Assembly (NCBI GenBank): GCA_022791685.1
Contig: JAAVZO010000038.1
Coordinates: 1-64,000, forward strand
DNA from: Clostridiales bacterium
GTDB lineage: Bacteria > Bacillota > Clostridia > Oscillospirales > CAG-272
DNA length: 64,000 nucleotides
Direction: 5' to 3'
Both the position numbers and the translations under genes were made by a program. Positions 17,448 through 26,403 of this stretch are shown in pieces. A model generated the notes under the pieces. That model searched no databases and had not been told where the DNA came from. It saw only the letters and a list, made by a program, of their open reading frames with translations. The stretch's first letter is position 1. Each line of letters starts with the position of its first letter.

Positions 17448-18861
17448 TGTTCTCCTTCATGTAATCTATTAAAGTATCAAGCGCCGCCTGATAGCTTCCC
17501 TCTCGCGCAGCCCAGAGTGACGCAACATCCGGATCATCATTTCTGAGCGAATCAAGGAATGAACCGAGCCAATTGAGCGCAATTGAGTATACATATCCAA
17601 AATCGAAGTATATGCTGTCACGTACGAGATTAAGCATTTCCTCGCTCTCTGGGTCACGTGAATATTTCACCTTCAGTGCCTTGTCATAGTAGCACGGTAT
17701 CACCTGCTTGCTGCTCTCACGGCAGAGCGCGTCGAGTATAACACCGCAGAATTCCTTATCCTGAACTACCGACGGCACACAGAATACAGACAAATCGTCT
17801 ACTACTGTGGTGTAATATCTCGATTGATTTTCGTCATATTTCGGGAACGGCACAATACCGAAATCGCTTGTATTCTTGCGGAAAAGCGACGCATATCTCA
17901 GAGGTCCTTGGAAGAAAAGCGCTCGGTCCTCGCTGAATACCTTCTGATCAACATCAGGCTCAAACTGGTGCGCTCCGTTGTCAACATTGACAAAGCTGTA
18001 CACATCATCGAAGATATCTACAAGACGCTCGCTGAAAAATGTGATTTTGGGATATCCGTCATCACCAGTACGACAATATGAGTTTTCAAAATATAGTGCA
18101 ACGTCACGAATATTGTAGAATATCATACCCCACTGGTCGGTCTCGTCCATAACAGAATCATTGTTGAGGTCGGATGATACCAGCCGGCAGTAATCCTTCA
18201 TTACGTCGAATGTCCACTTGTCATTCCCGATGAGCTCATACGGCGAGTCAAGCTTGTAATCTTCAAGCAGCTTCTTGTTGAAATACACAACCTCAAGATT
18301 CTCCCACATCGTCAGCGACGCGTCGCCGAGGCAGAAATATTTCTTCCCTTCAATTTCAACGTTGTCGTTGAATCCCGAATACCACCAAGGCGATGAAAAG
18401 TCAATGCCAAGCTCATTTGTATCCAACAGATAGCCCTGCGTTATCATCGAGGTAATGTAGGCGTTGTATCCGGCAACGAGCTGATAATCGTCGTCATTCG
18501 CGAGCACTGACTGAGCTATCATATTGATAAAGCTCTCGCGTGCATTCCAGTCGCCGTCTATCGCTATTGTATTGATATTTACGTTGTATCGGTCTCTTAC
18601 AGAGGCATTGCGGCTGTAGATCGCATCGTCTACGATATCTCCAGTCTCCTCGGCTTCAAATTCATATGCTTTGTCTGTTCTGCAAAGAATATTGAAATCC
18701 CTGCCTTCAAAGTCATATGCCGGAAGCTCCGGCTCAGTATCGACCGGAGATGAGGATGTGTTGGCACTGCTGTCTATCGGCTTTTCAGTGTCACTTGCAC
18801 AAGCGGCAAATTGTACCAGCATACACATGAGAAGTGCAGCTGCGGTGAGTTTTGTTTTCAT
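17440..18861 (-). CDS. Extracellular solute-binding lipoprotein, orphan (paralogue 1)
   Basis: 473 residues with a signal peptide ending in lipobox FAAC (Cys21). The sequence is a family 1-like sugar-binding protein: GDIVDDAIYSRN near residue 75, DLNNDSVMDETDQWGM near 230 and a C-terminal DFGYVYS segment. The DxNxDxxxDxxD run resembles an EF-hand calcium loop. No permease or ATPase genes are adjacent, so it either uses a shared distant transporter or acts as a surface sensor. It is cotranscribed with the rhamnosidase. An extended -10 (TGGTATAAT) lies at 18910-18918 on the minus strand. Two paralogues lie at 27398 and 59413. Confidence 0.88.
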   Translation of the reverse strand: MKTKLTAAALLMCMLVQFAACASDTEKPIDSSANTSSSPVDTEPELPAYDFEGRDFNILCRTDKAYEFEAEETGDIVDDAIYSRNASVRDRYNVNINTIAIDGDWNARESFINMIAQSVLANDDDYQLVAGYNAYITSMITQGYLLDTNELGIDFSSPWWYSGFNDNVEIEGKKYFCLGDASLTMWENLEVVYFNKKLLEDYKLDSPYELIGNDKWTFDVMKDYCRLVSSDLNNDSVMDETDQWGMIFYNIRDVALYFENSYCRTGDDGYPKITFFSERLVDIFDDVYSFVNVDNGAHQFEPDVDQKVFSEDRALFFQGPLRYASLFRKNTSDFGIVPFPKYDENQSRYYTTVVDDLSVFCVPSVVQDKEFCGVILDALCRESSKQVIPCYYDKALKVKYSRDPESEEMLNLVRDSIYFDFGYVYSIALNWLGSFLDSLRNDDPDVASLWAAREGSYQAALDTLIDYMKENNG

Positions 18862-18987
18862 AAATTATATTCTGCCTTTTCAAAAAATTCAGAACCGGTT
18901 CATACTTTTATTATACCATTACACACCGGATTATGATATAATATATCTATCAAGCAATAGCACAAATCTATCATTTTCGGAGGGCAT

Positions 18988-19884
18988 ATGGGAATCAAAA
19001 GCAGTATAACTATGGATTTCGGTGAGAAATCGCAGGATGACTTTTCAGTATCATTTCAAAAATGCGCAAATTCAATGACTAAAAGCTGGCCGCCTCACTG
19101 GCACAATTGCTTTGAGCTTATATATCTGACTGAAGGCAAACGCGCGGTAACGATCAACGGAGCTTTGCTGTTCCTGCACCCCGGCGACATTGCAGTCCTG
19201 CCGCCGCACGTCATACACTCTACCGATATTCCAGGCATCCAGACTTTTCAAAGCATCATATTCGGCTATACCGAGCCGATCATCTACACGCCGGATATAT
19301 CTTTTTCAAATATGAAATACCTTACCCCATTTCGGCATACACGCACACCTGAAAAATACATACTCTCCGGTGAATCCGAAAAGCTTTGCAGTCTCCGCCG
19401 CCTCATATCCAGCGCTGCTGAGGAGATACAACACCGTTCGGTAGTCCGTGAGCTCATAGTGCGAAGCCGGATACTCGAGATACATTCGCTGATATATGAA
19501 CTGTTCTTATATGACAGCAAAAGCAGCGAGACTTCCTCAGAGTACCTTCTTGATATTCAGATATACATCGAAAATCATCTGCGTGAGGATATATCACCGT
19601 ATGATATCGCAGAAGCGCTGCATATAAGCTATAGCCACATGAGCCGTCTTGTAAGATCCGCGCTTGGCACGACAGTCTCTGAGCTTATCTGCCGTATGCG
19701 CATGAGTCTTGCCGAGCAGCTGCTGATATCAAACCCAGAGCTGAACATAACCGAATGCGCACTTACCGTAGGCTTCAACAACGCAAGCTACTTTATTAAG
19801 CAGTTTCGCCGTATCAAAGGAGTATCACCAGGAAGCTTCAGGCAATTATTGAAGGATGATATCAGTTTTTCAAATGCACATTGA
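18988..19884 (+). CDS. AraC-family transcriptional regulator with cupin sensor
   Basis: 298 residues: an N-terminal cupin (about 25-110, with HWHNCFELIYLTEG and PGDIAVLPPHVIH) and two C-terminal helix-turn-helix motifs (about 190-290; ISPYDIAEALHISYSHMSRL and ALTVGFNNASYFIKQFRR). It is divergent from the binding-protein/rhamnosidase pair with 126 bases between, so it probably senses the sugar and activates that operon. It has GGAGGG before the ATG and an extended -10 (TGATATAAT) at 18934-18942. Confidence is high for the family and moderate for the target. Confidence 0.9.
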   Translation: MGIKSSITMDFGEKSQDDFSVSFQKCANSMTKSWPPHWHNCFELIYLTEGKRAVTINGALLFLHPGDIAVLPPHVIHSTDIPGIQTFQSIIFGYTEPIIYTPDISFSNMKYLTPFRHTRTPEKYILSGESEKLCSLRRLISSAAEEIQHRSVVRELIVRSRILEIHSLIYELFLYDSKSSETSSEYLLDIQIYIENHLREDISPYDIAEALHISYSHMSRLVRSALGTTVSELICRMRMSLAEQLLISNPELNITECALTVGFNNASYFIKQFRRIKGVSPGSFRQLLKDDISFSNAH

Positions 19885-19952
19885 GCTATATTCTACGAAT
19901 TTCATTCAGCATACTGGCTTACAGCTTCCGATTTTTGTGCATATTTCCATAT

Positions 19953-19981
19953 TGACATAATCAAAAATTCGTGATATAATA
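19953..19981 (+). promoter_or_regulatory. Promoter of the T-box leader
   Basis: TTGACA (19953-19958), 17 bases, TATAAT (19976-19981): full consensus. Transcription should start near 19988. Confidence 0.85.
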
Positions 19982-19987
19982 GAAACG

Positions 19988-20294
19988 TATAAAGGCTGTG
20001 ACGAAGACGGTCGGAAACGCATATCTACAGAGAGTCGGAGAAGCTGAGAGCCGATGTTATTCCTTCCAAAAGACCAATCCCTTCCGAGCTTGGTGCTCAA
20101 AGACATAAATATAGTATGTCGAGTAAGCTTCCACGTAATGCTGCGTAAAAGCAAAGGACTTGTCGGAGTCCATGAGTGGCAGAGGTATATTAACAAGAGT
20201 TGATAGCACCGCTGCAATTTGAGTGGTACCGCGGAATAATTTTCCGTCTCAAAGAAGATACTTCTAATGAAGTGCTTATTTGAGACGTTTTTTT
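19988..20294 (+). promoter_or_regulatory. T-box riboswitch leader
   Basis: The T-box core GAGTGGTACCGCGG (20221-20234) sits in an antiterminator made by TTTGAG (20218-20223) and CTCAAA (20248-20253). The competing terminator pairs CGTCTCAAA (20245-20253) with TTTGAGACG (20279-20287), followed by seven T. Upstream, AGAGAG near 20031 marks the Stem I bulge. A GACATA/TATGTC hairpin (20102-20120) and a GGACT/AGTCC hairpin (20156-20171) follow. Uncharged tRNA should stabilise the antiterminator. UGGU in the bulge predicts a tRNA with discriminator A. The specifier triplet lies around 20070-20085 but I could not fix it (ATC, TTC and ACC are all possible). Confidence 0.92.
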
Positions 20295-20353
20295 GTTTTA
20301 TAAAAAGCGGCCGCTCCCTATTCAAGCAAAAAATCCATGAAAGGAAGATATAT

Positions 20354-22648
20354 ATGGAAAACAAGATCAAGGAAATCGCAGAGAGAATAAAAGCGCTGCG
20401 TGAAATTGACGGAAAGTCAACAGCTGAGATGGCGGCGCTGACTGATGTCAGTGAGGAAGAATACATCGCACATGAATCTGGCGAGAACGACTTCAACTTC
20501 ACGTTTATCTACAAATGCGCGCAAAGCTTCGGAGTTGATGTAACCGATATTATCAAGGGCTCGAGCCCTACCCTCACCTCCTTCTCGATAAACCGCAAGG
20601 GCGATGGACTGAAAATTATCCGCCGCAAGGGATTCACCTACAACAACCTCGCGCCGTTGTTTAAGAATAAGGTAGTCGAGCCGTTCATGGTCACCGCCCG
20701 CTACAATGCAGAAGAGCAAGAAAGACCGATCAAGCTATGTACTCATGATGGTCAGGAGTTCGACTACATTTTAAAAGGCAAACTGAAGGTCCAGATCGAC
20801 GACCACGTCGATGTAATTGAAGAAGGCGACGCTATTTACTACAATTCCGGCTCGCCGCACGGAATGATCGCATTTGAGGGCGACTGCGAATTCCTTGCTG
20901 TCGTTATAAACGCCAAGGGCAACGCATACGATTATCATCCGCAGAACGTTGAGGTCACACCCGATACCCTTTCCGATGATAATGAAGGTGCAGTCTGGGA
21001 GAACTTCATCGAGACTACACTCGACGATAAGGGAGTGCTCGAAAGCATCAAATTCAAGAACGAAGACAAATTCAACTTTGCATTCGATGTCGTAGACGAG
21101 CTCGCAAAGAAATCGCCCGACAAGCTCGCAATGGTACACCTCGACGTAAACAAAAACGAGCGCCGCTTCACATTCGGCGACATCGCACGCGAATCAGCAA
21201 AGACTGCTAACTACTTAAAATCGCTCGGAATAGGCAAGGGCGACCGCGTGCTCGTCGTACTGAAGCGCCACTACCACTTCTGGTACACGATAGTCGCTCT
21301 TCATAAGCTCGGTGCGGTCATCATTCCTGCGACCAACCTATTAGTTGAGCACGACTTCGAGTACCGCTTCAATGCAGCCGGAGTAAAGGCGATAATCTGT
21401 ACTGCGGACGGCGACGTTGCACATCAGGTAGACCTCGCCGCACCTCGCTGCGAGACATTGCAGATCAAGGTCCTCGCCTGCCAGAATGAGCACAAGACCA
21501 TCGAAGGCTGGCACGACTTCAATTCAGAGTACGAGAATTGCTCGCCAGTGTTCGAACGCACCGCTGACAGCGCGTGCGGAAACGACCCTATGCTGATGTT
21601 CTTCACATCGGGCACGACCGGATATCCGAAAATTGCAGCACACAGCCACAAGTACGCGCTCGGTCACTTCATCACCGCGAAGTACTGGCACAACGTCGAC
21701 CCCGACGGTATACACTTCACTATTTCTGATACCGGATGGGGTAAGGCGCTCTGGGGCAAGCTCTACGGTCAGTGGCTCTGCGAAGCGGCTATATTCACCT
21801 ACGACTTCAACAAGTTCGACGCACACGACATCCTGCCGCTGTTCGCGAAGTACGGCATTACCACCTTCTGCGCACCGCCTACAATGTACCGCTTCTTCAT
21901 CAAAGAGGACCTGTCGAAGTACGACCTCTCGTCGATAAAGTACGGTACTGTAGCTGGTGAGGCGCTCAATCCTGAGGTATACCAGCAGTTCCTCAACGCT
22001 ACCGGTGTTAAGCTGATGGAGGGATTCGGTCAGACTGAGACCACACTTTCGATAGGCAACCTCGTCGGCATGACTCCGAAGCCCGGTTCGATGGGTAAGC
22101 CGAGCCCACTCTACAAGGTCGATATCCTCACGCCGGACGGAAAGAGCGCAGCAGTCGGCGAGACCGGCGAGATCTGCATAAGCACACAGGAGGGCTCGCC
22201 CTGCGGACTCTTCCTTGGCTACTACCGCGACGAAGAGAAGACAAAGGATGCATGGCACGACGGCTGGTATCACACCGGCGACACCGCATGGAAGGACGAG
22301 GACGGCTACTACTGGTACGTCGGACGTATCGATGACCTCATCAAGTCGAGCGGCTATCGAATCGGTCCGTTCGAGATCGAAAGCGTCATTATGGAGCTTC
22401 CCTATGTGCTCGAGTGCGCAGTAACTGCTGCGCCTGACGAGATCCGCGGACAGGTCGTAAAGGCTACGATAGTGCTCGTCAAGGGCAAGACCGGCGACGA
22501 CGCGCTGAAGAAGGAAATCCAGAACTACGTCAAGACGCACACCGCGCCGTACAAATATCCGAGAATAGTTGAATTCATGGATGAACTGCCTAAGACTATC
22601 AGCGGTAAGATAAGACGCGTTGAGCTTCGCGGCGACGAAAAGAAATAA
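20354..22648 (+). CDS. XRE-cupin-acyl-CoA synthetase fusion under T-box control
   Basis: 764 residues from ATG 20354 (AAAGGAAG upstream; the frame extends into the terminator, which rules out earlier starts). An N-terminal XRE-like helix-turn-helix (about 5-62) is followed by a cupin (about 85-185; HDGQEFDYILKG and SGSPHGM). A full AMP-dependent synthetase follows (about 220-760), with P-loop TSGTTGYPK near 417, GFGQTE, YHTGD, GRIDDLIKSSGYRIGP, and the late acyl-transfer lysine in KTISGKIRR near 750. It should activate a carboxylic acid to its CoA thioester via the adenylate. The DNA-binding and cupin parts suggest sensing or self-regulation. The T-box ties its expression to shortage of one amino acid. 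Confidence 0.9.
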   Translation: MENKIKEIAERIKALREIDGKSTAEMAALTDVSEEEYIAHESGENDFNFTFIYKCAQSFGVDVTDIIKGSSPTLTSFSINRKGDGLKIIRRKGFTYNNLAPLFKNKVVEPFMVTARYNAEEQERPIKLCTHDGQEFDYILKGKLKVQIDDHVDVIEEGDAIYYNSGSPHGMIAFEGDCEFLAVVINAKGNAYDYHPQNVEVTPDTLSDDNEGAVWENFIETTLDDKGVLESIKFKNEDKFNFAFDVVDELAKKSPDKLAMVHLDVNKNERRFTFGDIARESAKTANYLKSLGIGKGDRVLVVLKRHYHFWYTIVALHKLGAVIIPATNLLVEHDFEYRFNAAGVKAIICTADGDVAHQVDLAAPRCETLQIKVLACQNEHKTIEGWHDFNSEYENCSPVFERTADSACGNDPMLMFFTSGTTGYPKIAAHSHKYALGHFITAKYWHNVDPDGIHFTISDTGWGKALWGKLYGQWLCEAAIFTYDFNKFDAHDILPLFAKYGITTFCAPPTMYRFFIKEDLSKYDLSSIKYGTVAGEALNPEVYQQFLNATGVKLMEGFGQTETTLSIGNLVGMTPKPGSMGKPSPLYKVDILTPDGKSAAVGETGEICISTQEGSPCGLFLGYYRDEEKTKDAWHDGWYHTGDTAWKDEDGYYWYVGRIDDLIKSSGYRIGPFEIESVIMELPYVLECAVTAAPDEIRGQVVKATIVLVKGKTGDDALKKEIQNYVKTHTAPYKYPRIVEFMDELPKTISGKIRRVELRGDEKK

Positions 22649-22661
22649 ATATAAATGATGT

Positions 22662-22725
22662 AGCGGACTTGTTCGATAATATCAATTTCAAGATATATCC
22701 TCGAGAATTATCGAACAAGTCCGCT
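22662..22725. repeat. Inverted-repeat element (TTCGATAA family), copy 1
   Basis: A 19-bp perfect stem (22662-22680 with 22707-22725) around a 26-base loop. The arms read AGCGGACTTGTTCGATAAT and its complement. Similar arms occur at 27298-27346 and as a single arm at 36656-36675, always between genes. It could also terminate the upstream transcript, but no T-run follows. Confidence 0.65.
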
Positions 22726-22774
22726 CTGATATTTGCAGGATACGTTTCACCAGTAGAGAGTGCAGGAGGCTTAT

Positions 22775-23446
22775 ATGCAATATAAAGCTGTCATATTTGA
22801 TTTGTTCGAAACTTTGATTACAGAATGGGGGCATAAAAAGTATACTAAAAATGAAATGTGCTCCGATTTGGGTATCGACAGAGTGGATTTTGATATATAC
22901 TGGAATGAGAAAGAAACCGAAAGGTATACCGGCGATATAAGCTTTTCGGATTCCATACGATATGTCTGCGAAAAATGCGGCAGACAGATTGACGAACCGT
23001 TATTATCTGCAATAACTGAAAAAAGAATTAAAACGAAATCAGTATGCTTCGAATACGTCGCTCCTGACGTATACCAGCTACTCGACAAGCTGAAAGCAAT
23101 GGGGCTGCGTTTAGCGATTATAAGTAACTGTTCATCAGAAGAGGTGACAGTGATAAAGCAAAGCAAGCTATACGAATACTTTGAGCAGGTAATATTATCA
23201 TACGAGGTTGGAATACAGAAGCCCGATAAGTGTATTTATGAGAAAACCGCCGATTTACTGAGTATAGCTCCCGAGGAATGTATCTTTGCAGGAGACGGCG
23301 GAAGCAATGAGCTTGAAGGTGCAATGTCGGCAGGAATGAAAGCGGTGCAAGTGAAATGGTACACCAATCAGCTTCCACACAGACGTGACAGCATAGCGGG
23401 CCTTTTGACAGCTGAACGGCCGCTCGATATTTTGCGATATATTTAA
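22775..23446 (+). CDS. HAD-superfamily hydrolase (subfamily IA)
   Basis: 223 residues from ATG 22775, with AGGAGG six bases upstream; a GTG 15 bases earlier lies inside that site. Motif I reads DLFETLI, so the second Asp of DxD is replaced by Glu (usual order DxFxTL, as in YjjG-like and haloacid-type members). Motif II is IISNCSSEE, motif III is the K in QKPDKCIYE, and motif IV is FAGDGGSNE. It is a soluble phosphatase or dehalogenase-like enzyme of unknown substrate. It opens a run of four plus-strand genes ending at the terminator 25629-25664. Confidence 0.85.
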   Translation: MQYKAVIFDLFETLITEWGHKKYTKNEMCSDLGIDRVDFDIYWNEKETERYTGDISFSDSIRYVCEKCGRQIDEPLLSAITEKRIKTKSVCFEYVAPDVYQLLDKLKAMGLRLAIISNCSSEEVTVIKQSKLYEYFEQVILSYEVGIQKPDKCIYEKTADLLSIAPEECIFAGDGGSNELEGAMSAGMKAVQVKWYTNQLPHRRDSIAGLLTAERPLDILRYI

Positions 23447-23489
23447 CCGATAACCACATTCATACATTAACCGTTGGAGGGAGCTATAA

Positions 23490-24161
23490 ATGAATATAGA
23501 GGAACAATTCAATATCATAGCAAATGAATATGATAAAAATCGAAGAAAATTTATTCATTGCTTTGATGATTATTACGAAAATACAACAAAGTTTATTATA
23601 TATAACATTGCAAAGCCAATGCGAGTATTAGACTTAGGTGCTGGAACTGGACTGCTAACATATTATTGGTATCAGCAATGCCCTTCTGCCGAATATGTGT
23701 TAGTCGACATTGCAGATGAAATGCTAAATATTGCCAGAAAAAGGTTCTGCGGAATTGATAACATATCATACATGACATTAGACTATTCCAAGCAGCTGCC
23801 GAGCGATGACTTTGATGCGATAATATCGGCATTGTCGATACATCATTTATCTGATTCTGACAAGCAAAAGCTGTTTAAAAAAATATACAATAAGCTTCCA
23901 AAAAACGGTATTTTCATAAATTACGATCAGTTTTGTGCCGAGCAATATGAAATGAACAGATGGTTCAATTCATATTGGGAGAAGCAATTGTCAGTCAGCG
24001 GTCTAACAGAACATGATATCGAACTTTGGAAGGAAAGAAGAAAGCTTGACAGAGAGTGCTCTGTCGAGAAAGAAGTACAAATGCTTTCAGACTGTGGATT
24101 TGAAGCAGTTAAATGTATATACTCATCACAAAAATTCGCAGTAATTGCTGCAATAAAATAA
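23490..24161 (+). CDS. SAM-dependent class I methyltransferase
   Basis: A 223-residue protein with motif I VLDLGAGTGLL (near residue 47), an acidic loop VLVDIADEML, and the post-motif LSIHHLSDSDKQKLF typical of small-molecule methyltransferases. The ribosome site GGAGGG is strong. Composition is much more AT-rich than the nucleoside phosphorylase and flavin reductase genes that follow, suggesting separate acquisition. The substrate is unknown. The 44-base gap to the HAD gene and 26-base gap to the next gene suggest one transcript. Confidence 0.85.
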   Translation: MNIEEQFNIIANEYDKNRRKFIHCFDDYYENTTKFIIYNIAKPMRVLDLGAGTGLLTYYWYQQCPSAEYVLVDIADEMLNIARKRFCGIDNISYMTLDYSKQLPSDDFDAIISALSIHHLSDSDKQKLFKKIYNKLPKNGIFINYDQFCAEQYEMNRWFNSYWEKQLSVSGLTEHDIELWKERRKLDRECSVEKEVQMLSDCGFEAVKCIYSSQKFAVIAAIK

Positions 24162-24187
24162 CTTTTTAACAAATAGGAGGGACGATA

Positions 24188-24949
24188 ATGATAACCGATA
24201 GCTTTGACAACAAATCAGACGCGATAATCAATCCACGCATAAATGAAAATGCACCAAAAGTGGACGCTTGCATTCTCACATTTTCCCACGTAATCGAGAA
24301 ATTCGTGCTGGAAAATTACGACTGCAAGCAGATAGCGTCATTCTGGTTTGCGACCGGAAATATGCCGATCTACCGTATCGACTACAAAGGAAAGTCGTTT
24401 GCATTTTACAAAACCTACGTCGGCGCGCCTGCGTGTGTAGGAACTATTGAAGATACCCTTGCCGAAATAAGCACCGACAAGTACATCGTGTTCGGCGGCG
24501 CGGGCTGCCTTGACAAGGAAATCGCACACGGCAAAGTCATGGTACCTACAGCGGCGTATCGCGACGAAGGCACATCGTACCATTACGCCCCTGCCGCCGA
24601 CTATGTAACCGTAAAGAATGCCGACATCGTTGCGAAATTTATGGAAGAAAACAGCATTCCCTACGTAAAAGGCAAAACATGGACGACCGATTCGTTCTAC
24701 CGTGAAACTATCAACAACTTCAACAAGCACAAGGCGGACGGATGTATTTCGGTTGAGATGGAGTGCGCTGGGTTGCAGGCGATGTGCGATTTCAGGGGAC
24801 TGAATTTTTACACATTCTTCACAAGCGGCGACCTGCTCGATGCACCAAAATGGGATTCCCGCCAAAAAGACGGAGAAATCAAAGGTACACAGCACGACGC
24901 GGGGCATTTCGACATCGCGATCGAGCTGGCACGGTATGTCGCACAATAA
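24188..24949 (+). CDS. Nucleoside phosphorylase family protein
   Basis: 253 residues with the PNP/UDP phosphorylase fold: FGGAGCLD near residue 97, the phosphate/ribose region TTDSFYRET, and the ribose-binding motif VEMECAGL near 188 followed by FFTSGDLLD. It resembles uridine phosphorylase and related salvage enzymes, which cleave nucleosides with phosphate to base and ribose-1-phosphate. Base specificity cannot be read here. It starts 26 bases after the methyltransferase and ends 15 bases before the flavin reductase. Confidence 0.85.
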   Translation: MITDSFDNKSDAIINPRINENAPKVDACILTFSHVIEKFVLENYDCKQIASFWFATGNMPIYRIDYKGKSFAFYKTYVGAPACVGTIEDTLAEISTDKYIVFGGAGCLDKEIAHGKVMVPTAAYRDEGTSYHYAPAADYVTVKNADIVAKFMEENSIPYVKGKTWTTDSFYRETINNFNKHKADGCISVEMECAGLQAMCDFRGLNFYTFFTSGDLLDAPKWDSRQKDGEIKGTQHDAGHFDIAIELARYVAQ

Positions 24950-24964
24950 ACAAATGGAGAGAAT

Positions 24965-25609
24965 ATGTCTGATAAAATAAAATGGAAGGGCGGCGCACTG
25001 CTCGCTCCTAATCCGACCGCTATGGTCACCTGCGGAAGCCTCGACAAGCCGAACATCATCACTATCGGCTGGACGGGGATACTCTGCACCAACCCGCCGA
25101 AAACCTACATCTCACTGCGCCGCGAGCGCTATTCTTACGATATAATCAAGGAAAGCGGCAAATTTGTCATCAACCTGACTACCGCCGCACTGACTCGCGC
25201 CTGCGATTTCTGCGGTGTGCGGTCGGGACGCGATATCGACAAGGTCGAAGCTTGTCAGAAGCTCGTTGAGGGCGGGCTGCATATCGTCCCGGCACTCGAG
25301 CTCGACGACACACCAATGATCGCCGAAAGTCCGGTGTCGCTCGAATGCCGCGTTACGAGCATACTTCCGTTCGAGGACGGCGTGTCGTCAAAAGGCGAGC
25401 CGAAACCAGCGACACATGATATGTTCATCGCCGACATTGTTTCGGCGGCAATCGACCCGTCGCTCGTCGACAAGAACGGCGCGCTGCACCTCGACCGCGC
25501 AGGACTCATCGCCTACGCGCACGGCGACTACTTCGCGCTCGGAAAGAAGCTCGGTGATTTCGGCTACTCGGTGCGCAAGAAAAAACGCGGGAATTATAAG
25601 AAGAAATAA
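24965..25609 (+). CDS. Flavin reductase family protein
   Basis: 214 residues of the FMN-binding split-barrel type: the N-terminal VTCGSLDKPNIITIGWTG, NPPKTYISLRRERYS, and GKFVINLTT segments that contact FMN. The C terminus (residues 195-214) is strongly basic (KKKRGNYKKK), which is unusual and may bind nucleic acid or merely aid solubility. The family uses NAD(P)H to reduce flavin or acts as a flavin-bound redox protein in the cytoplasm. It is the last gene before the terminator. Confidence 0.88.
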   Translation: MSDKIKWKGGALLAPNPTAMVTCGSLDKPNIITIGWTGILCTNPPKTYISLRRERYSYDIIKESGKFVINLTTAALTRACDFCGVRSGRDIDKVEACQKLVEGGLHIVPALELDDTPMIAESPVSLECRVTSILPFEDGVSSKGEPKPATHDMFIADIVSAAIDPSLVDKNGALHLDRAGLIAYAHGDYFALGKKLGDFGYSVRKKKRGNYKKK

Positions 25610-25628
25610 GCTTTATATCTGAATATCA

Positions 25629-25664
25629 AATGCCAGTCAAGAGTTAAATCTTTCGACTGGCATT
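25629..25664. terminator. Terminator between converging operons
   Basis: AATGCCAGTC (25629-25638) pairs with GACTGGCATT (25655-25664), with an inner AAGA/TCTT extension. It serves the flavin reductase gene and probably trmO, which ends at 25671. Confidence 0.75.
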
Positions 25665-25670
25665 CTATTA

Positions 25671-26387
25671 TTAAAAATCTACTTCAACCTCCGTCACGAT
25701 AAGCCGTGCCCCATCGACGCGGAACTTTATCTCACATCCAGCGAAAACAAAGCCGTACTCGCGCTCCGGGTCGTCGTGTATCGCCGGACGCGGGTCCTCG
25801 GCGAGCAGCTCCACTGCCGCTTCCCTTTTCGACTCCGGCAAGCACGCCAGCAGCTCGTCCGGGAACTCCACGCAAAGCTTCGCACCGAACACTTCACCCG
25901 CAAAGCCACTGAGCGCGTCGGCGTGCGAATCGGTGTACGCGAGGTAGGGCTTTATGTCGAGTATCGGCGTACCGTCCATCAAATCCGCGCCCGACACGTA
26001 CAGCACCATGCCAAGCTCGCCCTCATTCTCGACACGCAGCAGCTTGACGCTCGATAAGCCGATGGGATTCGGGCGGAACGGCGAACGGGTCGCGAACACA
26101 CCGACACGCGTGTTTCCTCCAAGCCGCGGCGGGCGCACGGTCGGCGACCAATCCGTGCTTCCCTTTTTTACCGCCTCCGAAAAGTACCATATCAGCCACA
26201 AATGCGACCAGCCCTCAATCCCTCTCAGCGCGTTCGGGTCGCGGTATTCGGGCTCGAACACTATCTTTGCTTCGAGCGAGTCGACGATACCACTCTGACG
26301 CGGCACGCCGAACTTCGACTTGAAGTCGCTGTGTATGCGCGCGATTATATTAAATTCCGGCAAAGCGCCGGTATTTTTATTTTGCAT
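25671..26387 (-). CDS. trmO: tRNA (t6A37) N6-methyltransferase TrmO-like
   Basis: About 238 residues from ATG 26387, preceded by AGGTGG; an upstream in-frame extension would run into the Cof gene. The TrmO/TsaA beta-barrel motifs are clear: FGVPRQSG near residue 27, HLWLIWYF, the SAM-binding RLGGNTRVGVFATRSPFRPNPIGLS (written here in part), and DGTPILDIKPYL. The enzyme adds a methyl group to t6A at position 37 of tRNA-Thr. It lies 17 bases downstream of the Cof phosphatase gene and shares its promoter. Confidence 0.88.
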   Translation of the reverse strand: MQNKNTGALPEFNIIARIHSDFKSKFGVPRQSGIVDSLEAKIVFEPEYRDPNALRGIEGWSHLWLIWYFSEAVKKGSTDWSPTVRPPRLGGNTRVGVFATRSPFRPNPIGLSSVKLLRVENEGELGMVLYVSGADLMDGTPILDIKPYLAYTDSHADALSGFAGEVFGAKLCVEFPDELLACLPESKREAAVELLAEDPRPAIHDDPEREYGFVFAGCEIKFRVDGARLIVTEVEVDF

Positions 26388-26403
26388 ATTGATGACCACC
26401 TGA

